From an uncultured Flavobacteriaceae bacterium (GTDB lineage Bacteria > Bacteroidota > Bacteroidia > Flavobacteriales > Flavobacteriaceae): a stretch of DNA of 64,000 nt. The first letter of the stretch is position 1, and every line of letters starts with the position of its first letter. The notes beneath the pieces were generated by a model that saw only the letters and a list, made by a program, of their open reading frames with translations, was not told the DNA's origin and ran no database searches. A program made the position numbers and the translations under genes. Shown one piece after another: positions 18,893-28,207 of the stretch. The stretch covers positions 45,477 to 109,476 of the forward strand of contig CAJJCA010000016.1 in the NCBI GenBank assembly GCA_905182575.1. Reading direction: 5' to 3'.

Positions 18893-21388
18893 ATGATTAA
18901 TGATTCCAGAATTAAACGTTTTAAAAAAACACTTAAAATAAAACAGAGATTAATTTTAACTTTTTTTGTGATAGGTGAGCTCGCTTTCGGGCAAATTAAA
19001 GGAGTTGTTGTTGACCAACAAAACGAAACCCCAATTGAGTATGCCACCATTGTATTAAAAAATGGAGATGAAGTCATCAGTGGAACTATTTCTAAAGGGA
19101 ATGGATCCTTTAGCATGAAAAATCCTTCCCCAGGGTTTTACCAACTTGAAATTTCCTTTTTAGGGTTTAAAACACAACTCATCGAATCCGTTGAAATAAT
19201 CAAAAAAGTGGGAGTTGATGTAGGAATTGTTTCGTTAGAACCTTCTCAAGACCTTCTCGACGAAGTCGTGCTCAGCACTAATCAATCGGCTTTGCGAAAT
19301 AAAATTGACCGTAAAGTTTATTCTGCCAACGAATTTGAAAGTGCTAAGGGAGGAACTGCAGTAGACCTTATCCGGAATATTCCATCCATAAATATCAATG
19401 GATTGGGGGAAATAAGTGTGAGAGGAACCTCAGGTTTTGTTATACTTTTAAATAACAAACCAATACAGTCTGATGTTCAAAGTTTGCTCAATCAACTTCC
19501 TGCAAATAGTATAAAAAACATAGAAGTAATCACTTCTCCTTCTGCGAAATACGATGCGGAAGGAAAAGCAGGAATCATCAATATCTTAACTTCAAAAGCA
19601 GCTGTTAATGGAGATTATCTTCAAATTAACACCTTGTTAGGTGCACCTTCAATTGAAGATTATGATAATGCCAAAGCCGCCCAACGTCATGGAGCTGATA
19701 TTACTTTCAACAGGGTACGGGAAAAATGGAACCTTTCTTCGGGACTTAGTTTTCAGAGGAATGACCTTTTGGGAAGAAGAGAAGGAGATGTGTTTACCAT
19801 CATTGGGGATAAACGCACAAGTTTCCCCTCAGATGGCGAAAGAAGCTTTGATGAAGTCAATTATTCTGGTCGTTTTACTGTAGATTATACCCCAACGGAT
19901 AACGATCGTTTTTCAATTGGATTTTTTGCTGGAAAGAGATCTAAATACAGAACAGCTGATATTATTTATTATAATAATCGCGCAACTGAAAATGGCATTT
20001 TTCTATATGAGAATCAATATTTTAATGAAAACCTAAGGATCCGAAAAAGTGATTTTGCATTGGGGAGTATTGATTATGATCACACTTTTATTAATAAAGC
20101 CAAATTAAGTACCTCCCTGCTTTATGAATACACTTTACTTGGAGGTCCAACAACCAACAGGAATTTAGCTTATCCAAACACAACAACCCTCTTGCAGGAC
20201 GAATACAACACCAACGATAATCCTCTGAATGGTTTAAGGTTTAATATTGATTACCAGTTTAAACCCTTCTCTTTTGGAGGGCTAGAAATTGGCTATCAAT
20301 ATCGGAATCTAGACCATAAAGGTGACTTTGTTTATGAGCGAAAAAACAATACTACGGGTCTCTTTGAGCTTGTTACTGATTTTTCAAGTGAAGTAAACTT
20401 AAAGCGTGCGATTCATGCTACATATGCCCAATTTAGTGCTTCTTATGAAAAGTGGAACTTTGGTGCTGGACTTCGCGTTGAGCAAATGGAACGCGACCTT
20501 TCTTTAAAAGATAAATCCGGAACAATTGATCAAGATTATAAATACGATTTCACCAAACTTTTCCCGTCAGCAAATATCGTTTATAACATCAATGAAAATT
20601 CAAACCTTAAACTCGCCTACAGCAAAAGAATTGAACGAACTACGACCTTTAAAATGAATCCGTTCCCCGAAAGGGAACACTCGGAAACCCTCGAGCAAGG
20701 AGACCCTAATTTAAGACCTGAACTTGTCGATCAAATCGAATTGGGAGTCTCTCATAAAAACACCAATGGAGACGCTTTATTCTCAACCCTCTACTACAGA
20801 AAAGTGGACCACCTCATCAATCGTGTCAATACGGTTTATAATGACACAATATTGAACCGAATCTATTCTAACGTTGGAAAGGGAAGAACTTTTGGCGCTG
20901 AGTTTGGATCTGAGTTTTCGGTGGGAGAAAAATGGAAAAACTTGGCTTCAGTCAATGTATATAACTACGAAATCAAAGGGAGTTTTGACAACAAACCCAT
21001 CGACTCTAAAAGCCTTATTTATTCTATAAATCTTAATTCAACCTATCGTTTTTCTAAAAACACTTCTCTCCAGTTTACGTTTAATTATCTATCAGATCGC
21101 GTCACGGCACAGGGAGAAGACTCCAGGTTTTATTCCCCGAATCTAACCTTTACAAAGCGTTTTTGGAATGATCAATTATCAGCTTCTATTCAATGGAAAA
21201 ACATAGACCTTGGGCTGATGGACACCAATGAACAGCGAATTACAACTTCTAGGCCTAATGAGTTTTACACGACTACAAACTACGTTTATGAGGTCGATGT
21301 CATTCTCTTGAGTTTATCTTACAACTTTAACAACAGGAAGAACACCTCTAAATTCATACAAAGTGAATTTGGAAAAAGAGAATTCTAG
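18893..21388 (+). CDS. TonB-dependent outer-membrane receptor (OMP_b-brl type)
   Basis: This is an 831 aa outer-membrane beta-barrel for TonB-driven uptake. After a short basic start and a hydrophobic signal segment (LILTFFVIGELAFGQ) comes a carboxypeptidase-regulatory-like domain (IKGVVVDQQNETPIEYATIV). A plug domain follows (AVDLIRNIPSININGLGEIS, GIINILTS) and then a long barrel with aromatic alternation and a C-terminal SLSYNF segment. No SusD partner is adjacent, so the substrate is unknown. The gene is intact. Confidence 0.88.
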   Translation: MINDSRIKRFKKTLKIKQRLILTFFVIGELAFGQIKGVVVDQQNETPIEYATIVLKNGDEVISGTISKGNGSFSMKNPSPGFYQLEISFLGFKTQLIESVEIIKKVGVDVGIVSLEPSQDLLDEVVLSTNQSALRNKIDRKVYSANEFESAKGGTAVDLIRNIPSININGLGEISVRGTSGFVILLNNKPIQSDVQSLLNQLPANSIKNIEVITSPSAKYDAEGKAGIINILTSKAAVNGDYLQINTLLGAPSIEDYDNAKAAQRHGADITFNRVREKWNLSSGLSFQRNDLLGRREGDVFTIIGDKRTSFPSDGERSFDEVNYSGRFTVDYTPTDNDRFSIGFFAGKRSKYRTADIIYYNNRATENGIFLYENQYFNENLRIRKSDFALGSIDYDHTFINKAKLSTSLLYEYTLLGGPTTNRNLAYPNTTTLLQDEYNTNDNPLNGLRFNIDYQFKPFSFGGLEIGYQYRNLDHKGDFVYERKNNTTGLFELVTDFSSEVNLKRAIHATYAQFSASYEKWNFGAGLRVEQMERDLSLKDKSGTIDQDYKYDFTKLFPSANIVYNINENSNLKLAYSKRIERTTTFKMNPFPEREHSETLEQGDPNLRPELVDQIELGVSHKNTNGDALFSTLYYRKVDHLINRVNTVYNDTILNRIYSNVGKGRTFGAEFGSEFSVGEKWKNLASVNVYNYEIKGSFDNKPIDSKSLIYSINLNSTYRFSKNTSLQFTFNYLSDRVTAQGEDSRFYSPNLTFTKRFWNDQLSASIQWKNIDLGLMDTNEQRITTSRPNEFYTTTNYVYEVDVILLSLSYNFNNRKNTSKFIQSEFGKREF

Positions 21389-21399
21389 TATTGCTTAAT

Positions 21400-21591
21400 T
21401 TAAGACTTATGCGATCCATCGCAAAAGGGAAGATCCCCAGATTTTGCGCACCCACAGAGGGTAATTCTTGGGCCGTGTTTTATTGGATTTCCTTCTTCAT
21501 CCGTAAGATTTACTTTTCCTTGAACCACAATCTGTCCCATTGGTTTTCTAAAAATTCTAGGGACTTCTTTATCCGTTCCATCTGACTCCAT
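21400..21591 (-). CDS. CDGSH iron-sulfur domain protein
   Basis: This 63 aa protein has one CDGSH motif, CGCAKSGDLPFCDGSH, which binds a [2Fe-2S] cluster through three Cys and one His. The partner and role are unknown; such proteins are tied to redox or iron-sulfur handling. It converges on the TonB receptor gene with 11 bases between them and lies downstream of the sulfatase on the same strand. Confidence 0.9.
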   Translation of the reverse strand: MESDGTDKEVPRIFRKPMGQIVVQGKVNLTDEEGNPIKHGPRITLCGCAKSGDLPFCDGSHKS

Positions 21592-21608
21592 ATCTTTTAT
21601 TTTTTATA

Positions 21609-23458
21609 TTAATCCATAATAAAATCCATTCGGCGGTTGACCAAATCATTTGGCTTATCGTACCACTCCGGTGGAAATAGTTTTTTTGTTATTCCCAGTT
21701 TAAAAGAAGGATTAATTGCCTTAACAAGCGTCAAGCTGTTAAGCATCAGGTTGGCTTCGGTTTCCGAATTCGCATTCTTAAGAAGCTCAATAAACACTGA
21801 GTAATCAATGGGGAGTTGATTTAGTAGAAGGTATTCTATTGCTCTCATGCGCACAAGGTTTTCCTTGTCGTCAAGCATCAATAATCTGATTTCAGACTCG
21901 AAAATTTTTGCCTGCTCTCCAAAAGAAGAACAAACAATAAGTGCCCAATATCGGATCCAAGGATCTTGATGTTTGAGTGCAGTCTTAATTTTATTTTTAG
22001 CGCCTTGAAAATCAAGAAGGTTTAAATCTGAAATATCAATCAGGTCTTGCAATTCTTTTTTATTGGCTTGACCAAATTCAACTGGATTTTGAAAAGCGTG
22101 TTCCAGCAAATAAGATTCAGGGTAAAAGCTCAAATCTGGAAGTGATGTGATCTTATCATAAAGTTGTTTTCGAATTTCTAAAAGTTCTTTTTGATGTGCT
22201 GGAGAATTGGCAAGATTATTCGTTTCATGGGGGTCATTCTCAATATCGAACAGGGACTCCGGTGCTTTTTTAGAATAAAATTGCTGTTGAATTGGGTTTA
22301 ATTTCCCTTCTAAATAAAGTTGATACCACTCTTTATAGGCAAGCATTTTATAACGATAAAAGTTAAACAAACCGTCAATATTAAAAGGTTGATAATTTCG
22401 GATGTATTTATATTTTCCAACTCTTAATGACCGAACCAGATCATACTTTTCATCGAATCGATCTGCATGTCCAAAAGTCGTGTTTTGTTTTTCAAGATGC
22501 TCCTTCGTTAAATTCTCTCCCAAAAAAGGTTTCCCATCGATATCGGCAGGAAGGCTAATTCCGGAAAGATTCAAAACAGTAGGCGCAAAATCAACAAATT
22601 CAACAAATGTTGCGTCCTGGATCCTTTTTTAAATGGATTGAGGTGTTTCAAGCCTTCTGGCACATAGACCACCAAAGGAACGTTTAAACCGCTCTCATAG
22701 ACGTAACCTTTGCTCCTTGGCAACACGCCACCGTGATCACCATAATAAAAAATAATGGTGTTTTCTAGCAAGCCTTCTTTTTCGAGATTCTCTATGAAAC
22801 TCCCTATTTCTTTATCCATTTTTTCATGAAGCGTTAAATAATGCTTCTGGGTATAACGAAATGTTTTGGTGTCTGGATGATATGGAAAAGGCTTGATGTT
22901 TTCCAATTCTTTATTTGATGTATTGTCAATTAGTTTTTGAGGGAAATGTAACCTACCCTCATGTGTTGTATGAAAGTTTTGAACATGAAAAAAAGGTTGG
23001 TTTTCTTTTCTATTTTTATAAGTCGCTTGCTTTGAAGATTCGTCCCATACGCCCTCCGGAAGAATAAAATTATAATCTTGCTTGGCGTTATTGGTTGTAT
23101 AATAGCCCGCTTCTCTTAGGTAAAAAGGAAAGGGCATTACCCCCTTTGGAAGCGGAACTGTTTTTGTTTTACGGTGGAATTGCGTGCCTATTCTTGGGGC
23201 ATAACATCCCGTAATAAGCGTGCTTCGAGCAACAGAACAAACAGGTGCATTTGAAAACGCGTGGTCAAAAACCACACCATTTTTTGCCAATTTTTCTATG
23301 CTGGGCATGGAAGCGCCTTGCGGATTATAAAGATTTAAATAATGAATTGAATTGTCTTCGGAAACCAACCAAACGATATTAGGTTTCTCCATGTTTTTTT
23401 GCATGCACCCTAACTGCATAATGGCAGTAAACGCAAAAAAAATAAAGTTTTTTTTCAT
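21609..23458 (-). CDS. Sulfatase (S1 family) with C-terminal helical repeats, one frameshift
   Basis: This exported sulfuric-ester hydrolase starts at 23458 with a lipoprotein-like signal (MKKNFIFFAFTAIMQLGC). Metal-binding KPNIVWLVSEDNS comes next. The formylglycine site is APVCSVARSTLITG with Cys74; the residue two after Cys is Val instead of the usual Pro or Ala. YGDHGG is the second metal segment. The first frame ends near 22571 and the other takes over at about 22625 (NLSGISLPADIDGKPFLGEN), then ENDPHETNNL. The last 120 residues look like HEAT repeats (ALKHQDPWIRYWAL, DDKENLVRMRAIEYLLL). Its start overlaps the NIPSNAP stop as TAATG. Confidence 0.88.
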
Positions 23459-24201
23459 TAAATTAAAGTTGTGAAAATGGTAGTGCGACTTAAAAACACC
23501 CTGGTAATAGACGTACAACATGAGTTTTTATAGTCCTCCTCATTTTTCATCCGTATCCAATCCGGATGGACCCTAAAGTCGTCCCAGTTGTTGTTTCTTT
23601 CTTCAAGGCTTTCAAATGACAACAGATAAGTGAGGCACGGCATTCGGTCTCCCGCAATTTTTTCTCCAAAAAAAACAGATCCAAGTTCAACATCATCAAA
23701 GATTTTTATTTCGCCTTCGTTAAACATATTGACTTTTCTTCTGGCGGCATCTTGTGAAAAACTTTCATAAGTTCTTAATTCAAAAAAATCTTTGCCAGCA
23801 GCGGGTTTTGAAATTTTGGGAAATCCATCAAATGCTTTGTATAGTGAAGTGTCATACCTGTTAAACATAGGTTTTCCATATAAATTATATGTTTTAGAAG
23901 CAGAAATCAGTTCTGAATCAGATGCTATTGCCGCAACCACAGCTTGATATTTATCAAAACTTTTATAGGGAATTAATATATAAAATTTGCTGGGACGGCT
24001 TTCGGATACTTCTTTAAAAACACCAATATTTTTTACCCCCAATTTATTTAATGCGGGGATAAATGCTTTTTCGAAATATTGATTGAAACTGTTTACAGAA
24101 GATGATTGAAATAACTCGTAAGTTCTTAATTCATAAAACTCTTTTTGGGCAAAAAGGTTAAAGCAAAAAAGAAAAGCTGTTATAAGGAAAGTTTTTTTCA
24201 T
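23458..24201 (-). CDS. NIPSNAP family protein, secreted
   Basis: The 247 aa protein has a signal peptide (MKKTFLITAFLFCFNLFAQ) and two NIPSNAP (ferredoxin-like dimeric alpha-beta barrel) repeats: FYELRTYELFQSSSVNSFNQ and FFELRTYESFSQDAARRKVN. Its biochemical role is not established. It is translationally coupled to the sulfatase: the stop TAA and the next ATG share one base at 23458. This suggests a shared role in glycan use, but that is inference from position. Confidence 0.85.
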   Translation of the reverse strand: MKKTFLITAFLFCFNLFAQKEFYELRTYELFQSSSVNSFNQYFEKAFIPALNKLGVKNIGVFKEVSESRPSKFYILIPYKSFDKYQAVVAAIASDSELISASKTYNLYGKPMFNRYDTSLYKAFDGFPKISKPAAGKDFFELRTYESFSQDAARRKVNMFNEGEIKIFDDVELGSVFFGEKIAGDRMPCLTYLLSFESLEERNNNWDDFRVHPDWIRMKNEEDYKNSCCTSITRVFLSRTTIFTTLI

Positions 24202-24291
24202 GTCTTAATTGTTATAATAAGTTAAATATCTAGATTTTTAGAATGGTAAATTAAATATTTTAGATTGTAAAATAAAGTATATCCAAGCCGA

Positions 24292-24525
24292 TCAAATCAG
24301 ATTATCAATTTTAGCTGCTAGTTTATGATCCAAATCTGTGATTTCATTTTTATCATGGGTCCAAAGTTCTAAATCTACCTTGTTGTATTCATTAATGATT
24401 TTTGGATGATGATTCAAGTTTTCAGAAATTTCTCCTACTGAATTTATAAAACTCAAAGATTCTTTAAAATCTTTAAACACAAAAAAAGTAACAGAGTTTT
24501 CCGTTTAGTTTTTGCGCCAAAATCT
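24292..24525 (-). pseudogene. Pterin-4a-carbinolamine dehydratase, N-terminus disrupted
   Basis: It would recycle the pterin cofactor of aromatic hydroxylases. The C-terminal two thirds are clear: FKDFKESLSFINSVGEISEN, then LNHHPKIINEYNKVDLELWT with the conserved HHP motif, and a final THDKNEITDLDHKLAAKI. Upstream, the same frame reads ENSVTFFV and then meets a stop; another frame gives LAQKLNGKLCYFF. A frameshift near 24480-24490 plus loss of the first 20-30 residues would explain this. A GTG at 24480 is the only start in frame. Confidence 0.6.
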
Positions 24526-24568
24526 AACTCCTCATTTTATATTTTTATTTAATAACGAAAATTCATTG

Positions 24569-24798
24569 TTAGTATACAACAGGGGCTTCGTAGTCAATCA
24601 ATTGGTATGTTAAATATTTGACTTATAACCCGAGGCAATAATAATTTTATTGACTCCATATTTTAAAAGATGGCTGATGATATAATACAAGATTGGCTTA
24701 CCATTGATTTCTATTAGTGATTTAGGCATATCTTCAGTTAAAGGTCTTAATCGCATGCCTTTTCCGCCGCATAAAATTATTGCGGATAAATTATTCAT
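24569..24798 (-). pseudogene. Truncated sugar-nucleotide transferase (NTP_transferase)
   Basis: Only the first 62 residues of a nucleotidyltransferase of the RmlA/ManC/GlmU type are present: LSAIILCGGKGMRLRPLTED (the nucleotide-binding loop) and MPKSLIEINGKPILYYI. A stop at 24610 follows. Another frame then gives LTYQLIDYEAPVVY, ending at 24569, which may be the tail of a different protein. The start codon directly abuts the lyase stop codon (TAGATG), so it was read in one operon with the lyase. It is too short to be active. Confidence 0.65.
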
Positions 24799-26700
24799 CT
24801 ATTTTGGCCAACAAAATTTTGCTTCAAAAGAGAATAAACTAGCTTCTGGATCCTTAACATTTAAAACAAAATCTTTAATAGGCTCGTGTGTGATCGTTAC
24901 CCCCTCATAATTTTCATTTGTCAGCTTTTCAAAAACAGGCTTTTGAATTTTTTTATCGTGTGGAAATACAATCGTTGTAATTGATTTTTCTCCATTTGTA
25001 TTCATATTATAAGTAGCTTCTAAACGATTGTGCTCCGGATAGTCTGGGTAGCGATCTTGAGCCGCAGACGGAGATTTATTAATATTTATTTTTTCTGGAA
25101 TTGTTGCATAACAGATAGTAACTTCAGTTCCTTCAACAGTAGGGTAATGATCAATAGGGGCTGTATATTCAAATAAATCTTGAATTATTGCCACACCATT
25201 CTCACTAGCGGGATGAAGATAATTTTGAATTTCATCTCCTTCTTTGCCTGCCAATTCATCGTTAATAATAAAGTAACCCCCAGGCTTCCTGTTCAGAATG
25301 AATTAAAAATAAATTCCGATTGTGTTGAACATTATTAATTGCATTTCCATCTAAGCCTTTTGCGAAATCAAAAGTAGACATCAATATTCCTTCCTGAGTT
25401 CCACCTCCAGTAAAAGCATTGTGATTTTTATTATTGACAGTTAAAGTATTGTTTAACTCAGCTGTTCTGGTTGGCGCGCCAAGCCTTCCGCCATTCACCA
25501 AAATTCGATTCCCAAGTCCTGACAAGGCTAATCCATTCACTTCATTGTGGGTGTGCCACTCATTCTGTGACATTATGTTGTAGAGTACGCCGTGAAGCCC
25601 TCTTGGATTGTCTTCTTTTTCTCTTAAAAAAGCTCCTCCATTTTCAAAAATATTACTTGACGGAGTAATTGCTGCTGGCAAACTTTGTTTGGGAAGAATA
25701 TAGGTTAAAATATGACCAATACCAGGAGTACCCTCATGAAACCATGCTGCATATCCCCCCGCCTTCAGACTAAAATTTACAACTCTTCTGTGGAGCATAT
25801 CATTGTTAATGTTTTGAGTAGGCAACATGTCTCCAAAAATTGCCATCTCCTTTGATGGATTTACACTTGATCCAAAAAGCCAAGTCATAAACTTTTGAAT
25901 ACGCTCATTATTATAGGCGCGTGCTTCTTGTGAATTCCAAAACATCCATATATCCCGATTTTGAAACACGACTATCTCCTCCTCCCACCCTTTCCCATGC
26001 ATAATGATTGGTGACGGGGCTTACGCCATCTGGAGTGATTTGATTCATAATTGCGGAATAATATTTATCATCGTGACCTGAACGGATTCCCTTGTATAAA
26101 TCCCAAGTCCCGTGAGTGCCATAACGAATGGTTTTCCAAGATCCTTCTCTATTGACTTTTGATATTTGGTTTTCTATAACCTGCTCACACTTAATAATAT
26201 CTTCGATTGATAGTGATTCGTATACAATATCAAGAGCGAGAATTGCAGAAAAAAATGAACCCATAGGGGCAACTACTTTTCCCCAGCTACTACTTTCTTC
26301 AATTTCAACTAAAGCATACCTATTTATAATGGCATCTCTTACCTTTATTGCATAATGAGTTACTGTTATCTGGATCTAGAATATAAGCCAGTGCCACAGC
26401 ACCAATATATTTTTGTAATGAAGACGTATTCAATGATGTACTGTTTGTATTTGCTCTGGAGATAGCATCTTTTTTCAAAGATTGCCATGGTTCCGAATTC
26501 GCCTTTTCTCTTAATGCGGGATACAAGTCCTTGGTAACGATCAAAAATGGATGATCTAACGTGTCATTTTTGGTTAACGAATTAGAGTTTTCTTGATTAT
26601 CTTTTACCTGAATCTCAAGAGCAATATCCTTCTTGGAGGGTTCGCTTGAGCACGATGATAAACAAACGAATATGATTAAAAATAAACTTATTGATATTGT
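24799..26700 (-). CDS. Candidate polysaccharide lyase (heparinase II/III-like), several frameshifts
   Basis: The protein is split over four frames but reads continuously by content. It has a lipoprotein signal (LIIFVCLSSCSSEPSKKD), an alpha-alpha toroid region (IVTKDLYPALREKANSEPWQ, GTHGTWDLYKGIRSGHDDKY) and the motif NEWHTHNEVNGLALSGLGNR with His and Asn as in heparinase II/III-type lyases. A C-terminal beta region follows (HNRLEATYNMNTNGEKSITT). Breaks are near 26320-26340, 25915-26005 and 25255-25265. No ATG precedes the signal peptide; ATAAAAACAATA near 26700 may be a changed ATGAAAACAATA. Lyases of this fold cleave uronic-acid glycans; specificity is unknown. Confidence 0.65.
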
Positions 26701-26848
26701 TTTTATAAAGAATATGTAAATTTTTTAATGAAAATATAAAAAAATTAATAAACATAATTGATTGCCTGTCCTTATTTAGATTTAATAAAAATAATTTGGT
26801 TTTTAATTAAACTTTATTTTTATTTGTACTAATTATAAATAACAAATT

Positions 26849-28087
26849 ATGAAATTGAATAAATTATTACTATTGCCACTCGCTATTACAATAATGGTAG
26901 GGTGTGAGAAAGAGGTCATTACAGAAGTTGAAGTCGAAAAAGAGGTCATCAAAGAAGTCGAAGTTGAGAAAATTGTTACCAATACTGTTACCAATACTGT
27001 TAATATTAATTTTCCTCCTCCAGAATTTGAATTTACTAGAAATGGATTGTCAACTGTATTTTATACTGGTCAAACCACTCGCCTAAAACAAGCTGATGCT
27101 CTTAAAAGCGCTATGAATGACACTTCTTCAACTGAGGCAGGAATATTGAGTATGTTCGATGATGGATCAGGATTTTCTGATACTTCACTTAATGGCACAA
27201 AGATGGTTGGGAACAAAACTGCTGCTAAATCGGCAAATAAGGCTGTTAATAAAGCGAAATTTGATGGCTGGATAAAAGAGTTTGTTGACAATGTTATTCC
27301 CTCAGTAGTATCTTCTACAGATGCCGCTGCTGGTCAGGCTGGTCTTGTTTCAGATGCAGGAGGAAGGCAAAATGTAAAGGTTAATGCTAAGGGGCACGAA
27401 ATGAATCAAATATTTAGTAAATCTTTGATAGGCGCATTTAATCTTGATCAGATTATAAATGAAGGAGGATACTTATCTAAAACGAAATTAGATCCTGTAA
27501 ATGAAGATAACACCAATGGTGTATTCGGATATACGGGTACTGACGGTACTCCCGCTGCACATAACGTAACTAAAATGGAGCATTACTGGGATGAAGGCTT
27601 TGGATATTTGTACGGACAGGACAATCAATACGCGCCTGAACTAGGAAAAGGATCCTTACTAAATTATTACTTGAAAAAAGTTAACGAAAAAGAAGATATT
27701 GGCATTGCAAAAAAAATCTATGATGCTTTTATTTTGGGTAGAGCTGCTATCGTTTCTAAAAATTATACGTTAAGAGATGAGCAAGCTAAAATAATTAAGA
27801 TAGAACTTTCAAAAGTAGTTGGGTATAAAGCAATGTCATATTTAACCTCTGCAGGTGATTATAAAACATCAGGTAAAAATGCTGCTGCTTTTCATGCACT
27901 TTCAGAAGGTTATGGTTTTATTTTTAGCCTACAATTTACTCAAGATTCCGATGGTAAGCCCTATATGAGTTATGAAGAGGTCAATAAGTTATTAGAAAGA
28001 TTAGATAAAGACAATGGTTTTTGGAGTAGAACTCAAGCAGAGTTAGATGCTATGGCTGCCGAAATAAAAACCGCTACAGGTTTATAA
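26849..28087 (+). CDS. DUF4856 lipoprotein
   Basis: This 412 aa lipoprotein has a lipobox near residue 19 (ITIMVGCEKE). An unusual stalk of repeated charged units (EVEVEKEVIKEVEVEKIV), which looks coiled-coil-like, precedes a DUF4856 domain (KFDGWIKEFVDNVIPSV, HYWDEGFGYLYGQ). In Bacteroidota this domain is seen in clusters with imelysin, as here, and is thought to be tied to iron uptake. Function is unproven. It heads the iron cluster. Confidence 0.82.
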   Translation: MKLNKLLLLPLAITIMVGCEKEVITEVEVEKEVIKEVEVEKIVTNTVTNTVNINFPPPEFEFTRNGLSTVFYTGQTTRLKQADALKSAMNDTSSTEAGILSMFDDGSGFSDTSLNGTKMVGNKTAAKSANKAVNKAKFDGWIKEFVDNVIPSVVSSTDAAAGQAGLVSDAGGRQNVKVNAKGHEMNQIFSKSLIGAFNLDQIINEGGYLSKTKLDPVNEDNTNGVFGYTGTDGTPAAHNVTKMEHYWDEGFGYLYGQDNQYAPELGKGSLLNYYLKKVNEKEDIGIAKKIYDAFILGRAAIVSKNYTLRDEQAKIIKIELSKVVGYKAMSYLTSAGDYKTSGKNAAAFHALSEGYGFIFSLQFTQDSDGKPYMSYEEVNKLLERLDKDNGFWSRTQAELDAMAAEIKTATGL

Positions 28088-28122
28088 AAAATGTTTTTTA
28101 GTTTTTTTTGAATGTTGTTCAC

Positions 28123-28152
28123 TTGACTGTGAATTAATTTAGTTTATTTTTG
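28123..28152 (+). promoter_or_regulatory. Bacteroidota-type promoter for the imelysin operon
   Basis: TTG at 28123-28125 and TATTTTTG at 28145-28152 match the TTG (-33) and TAnnTTTG (-7) elements with 19 bases between them. The start of transcription would be near 28158, at the left edge of the palindrome at 28159-28193. Confidence 0.6.
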
Positions 28153-28158
28153 CACTCC

Positions 28159-28193
28159 AAAACAATCGGGATAAATTTTATCCCGGTTGTTTT
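28159..28193 (+). repeat. 35-base palindrome in the leader of the imelysin operon
   Basis: Two 17-base arms, AAAACAATCGGGATAAA and TTTATCCCGGTTGTTTT, pair through their whole length with one G-T pair around a single T. The palindrome lies between the promoter and the ATG at 28208. It could be a regulator-binding site, a terminator for DUF4856 or a 5' hairpin that stabilises the mRNA. Confidence 0.7.
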
Positions 28194-28207
28194 CATTAAA
28201 TTATAAT

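Noticed and set aside
26810..26848. TTTATTTTTATTTG as a promoter for the DUF4856 gene
   Set aside because: The spacing to the nearest TTG is wrong for the -33/-7 consensus and AT-rich matches of this kind are common here.
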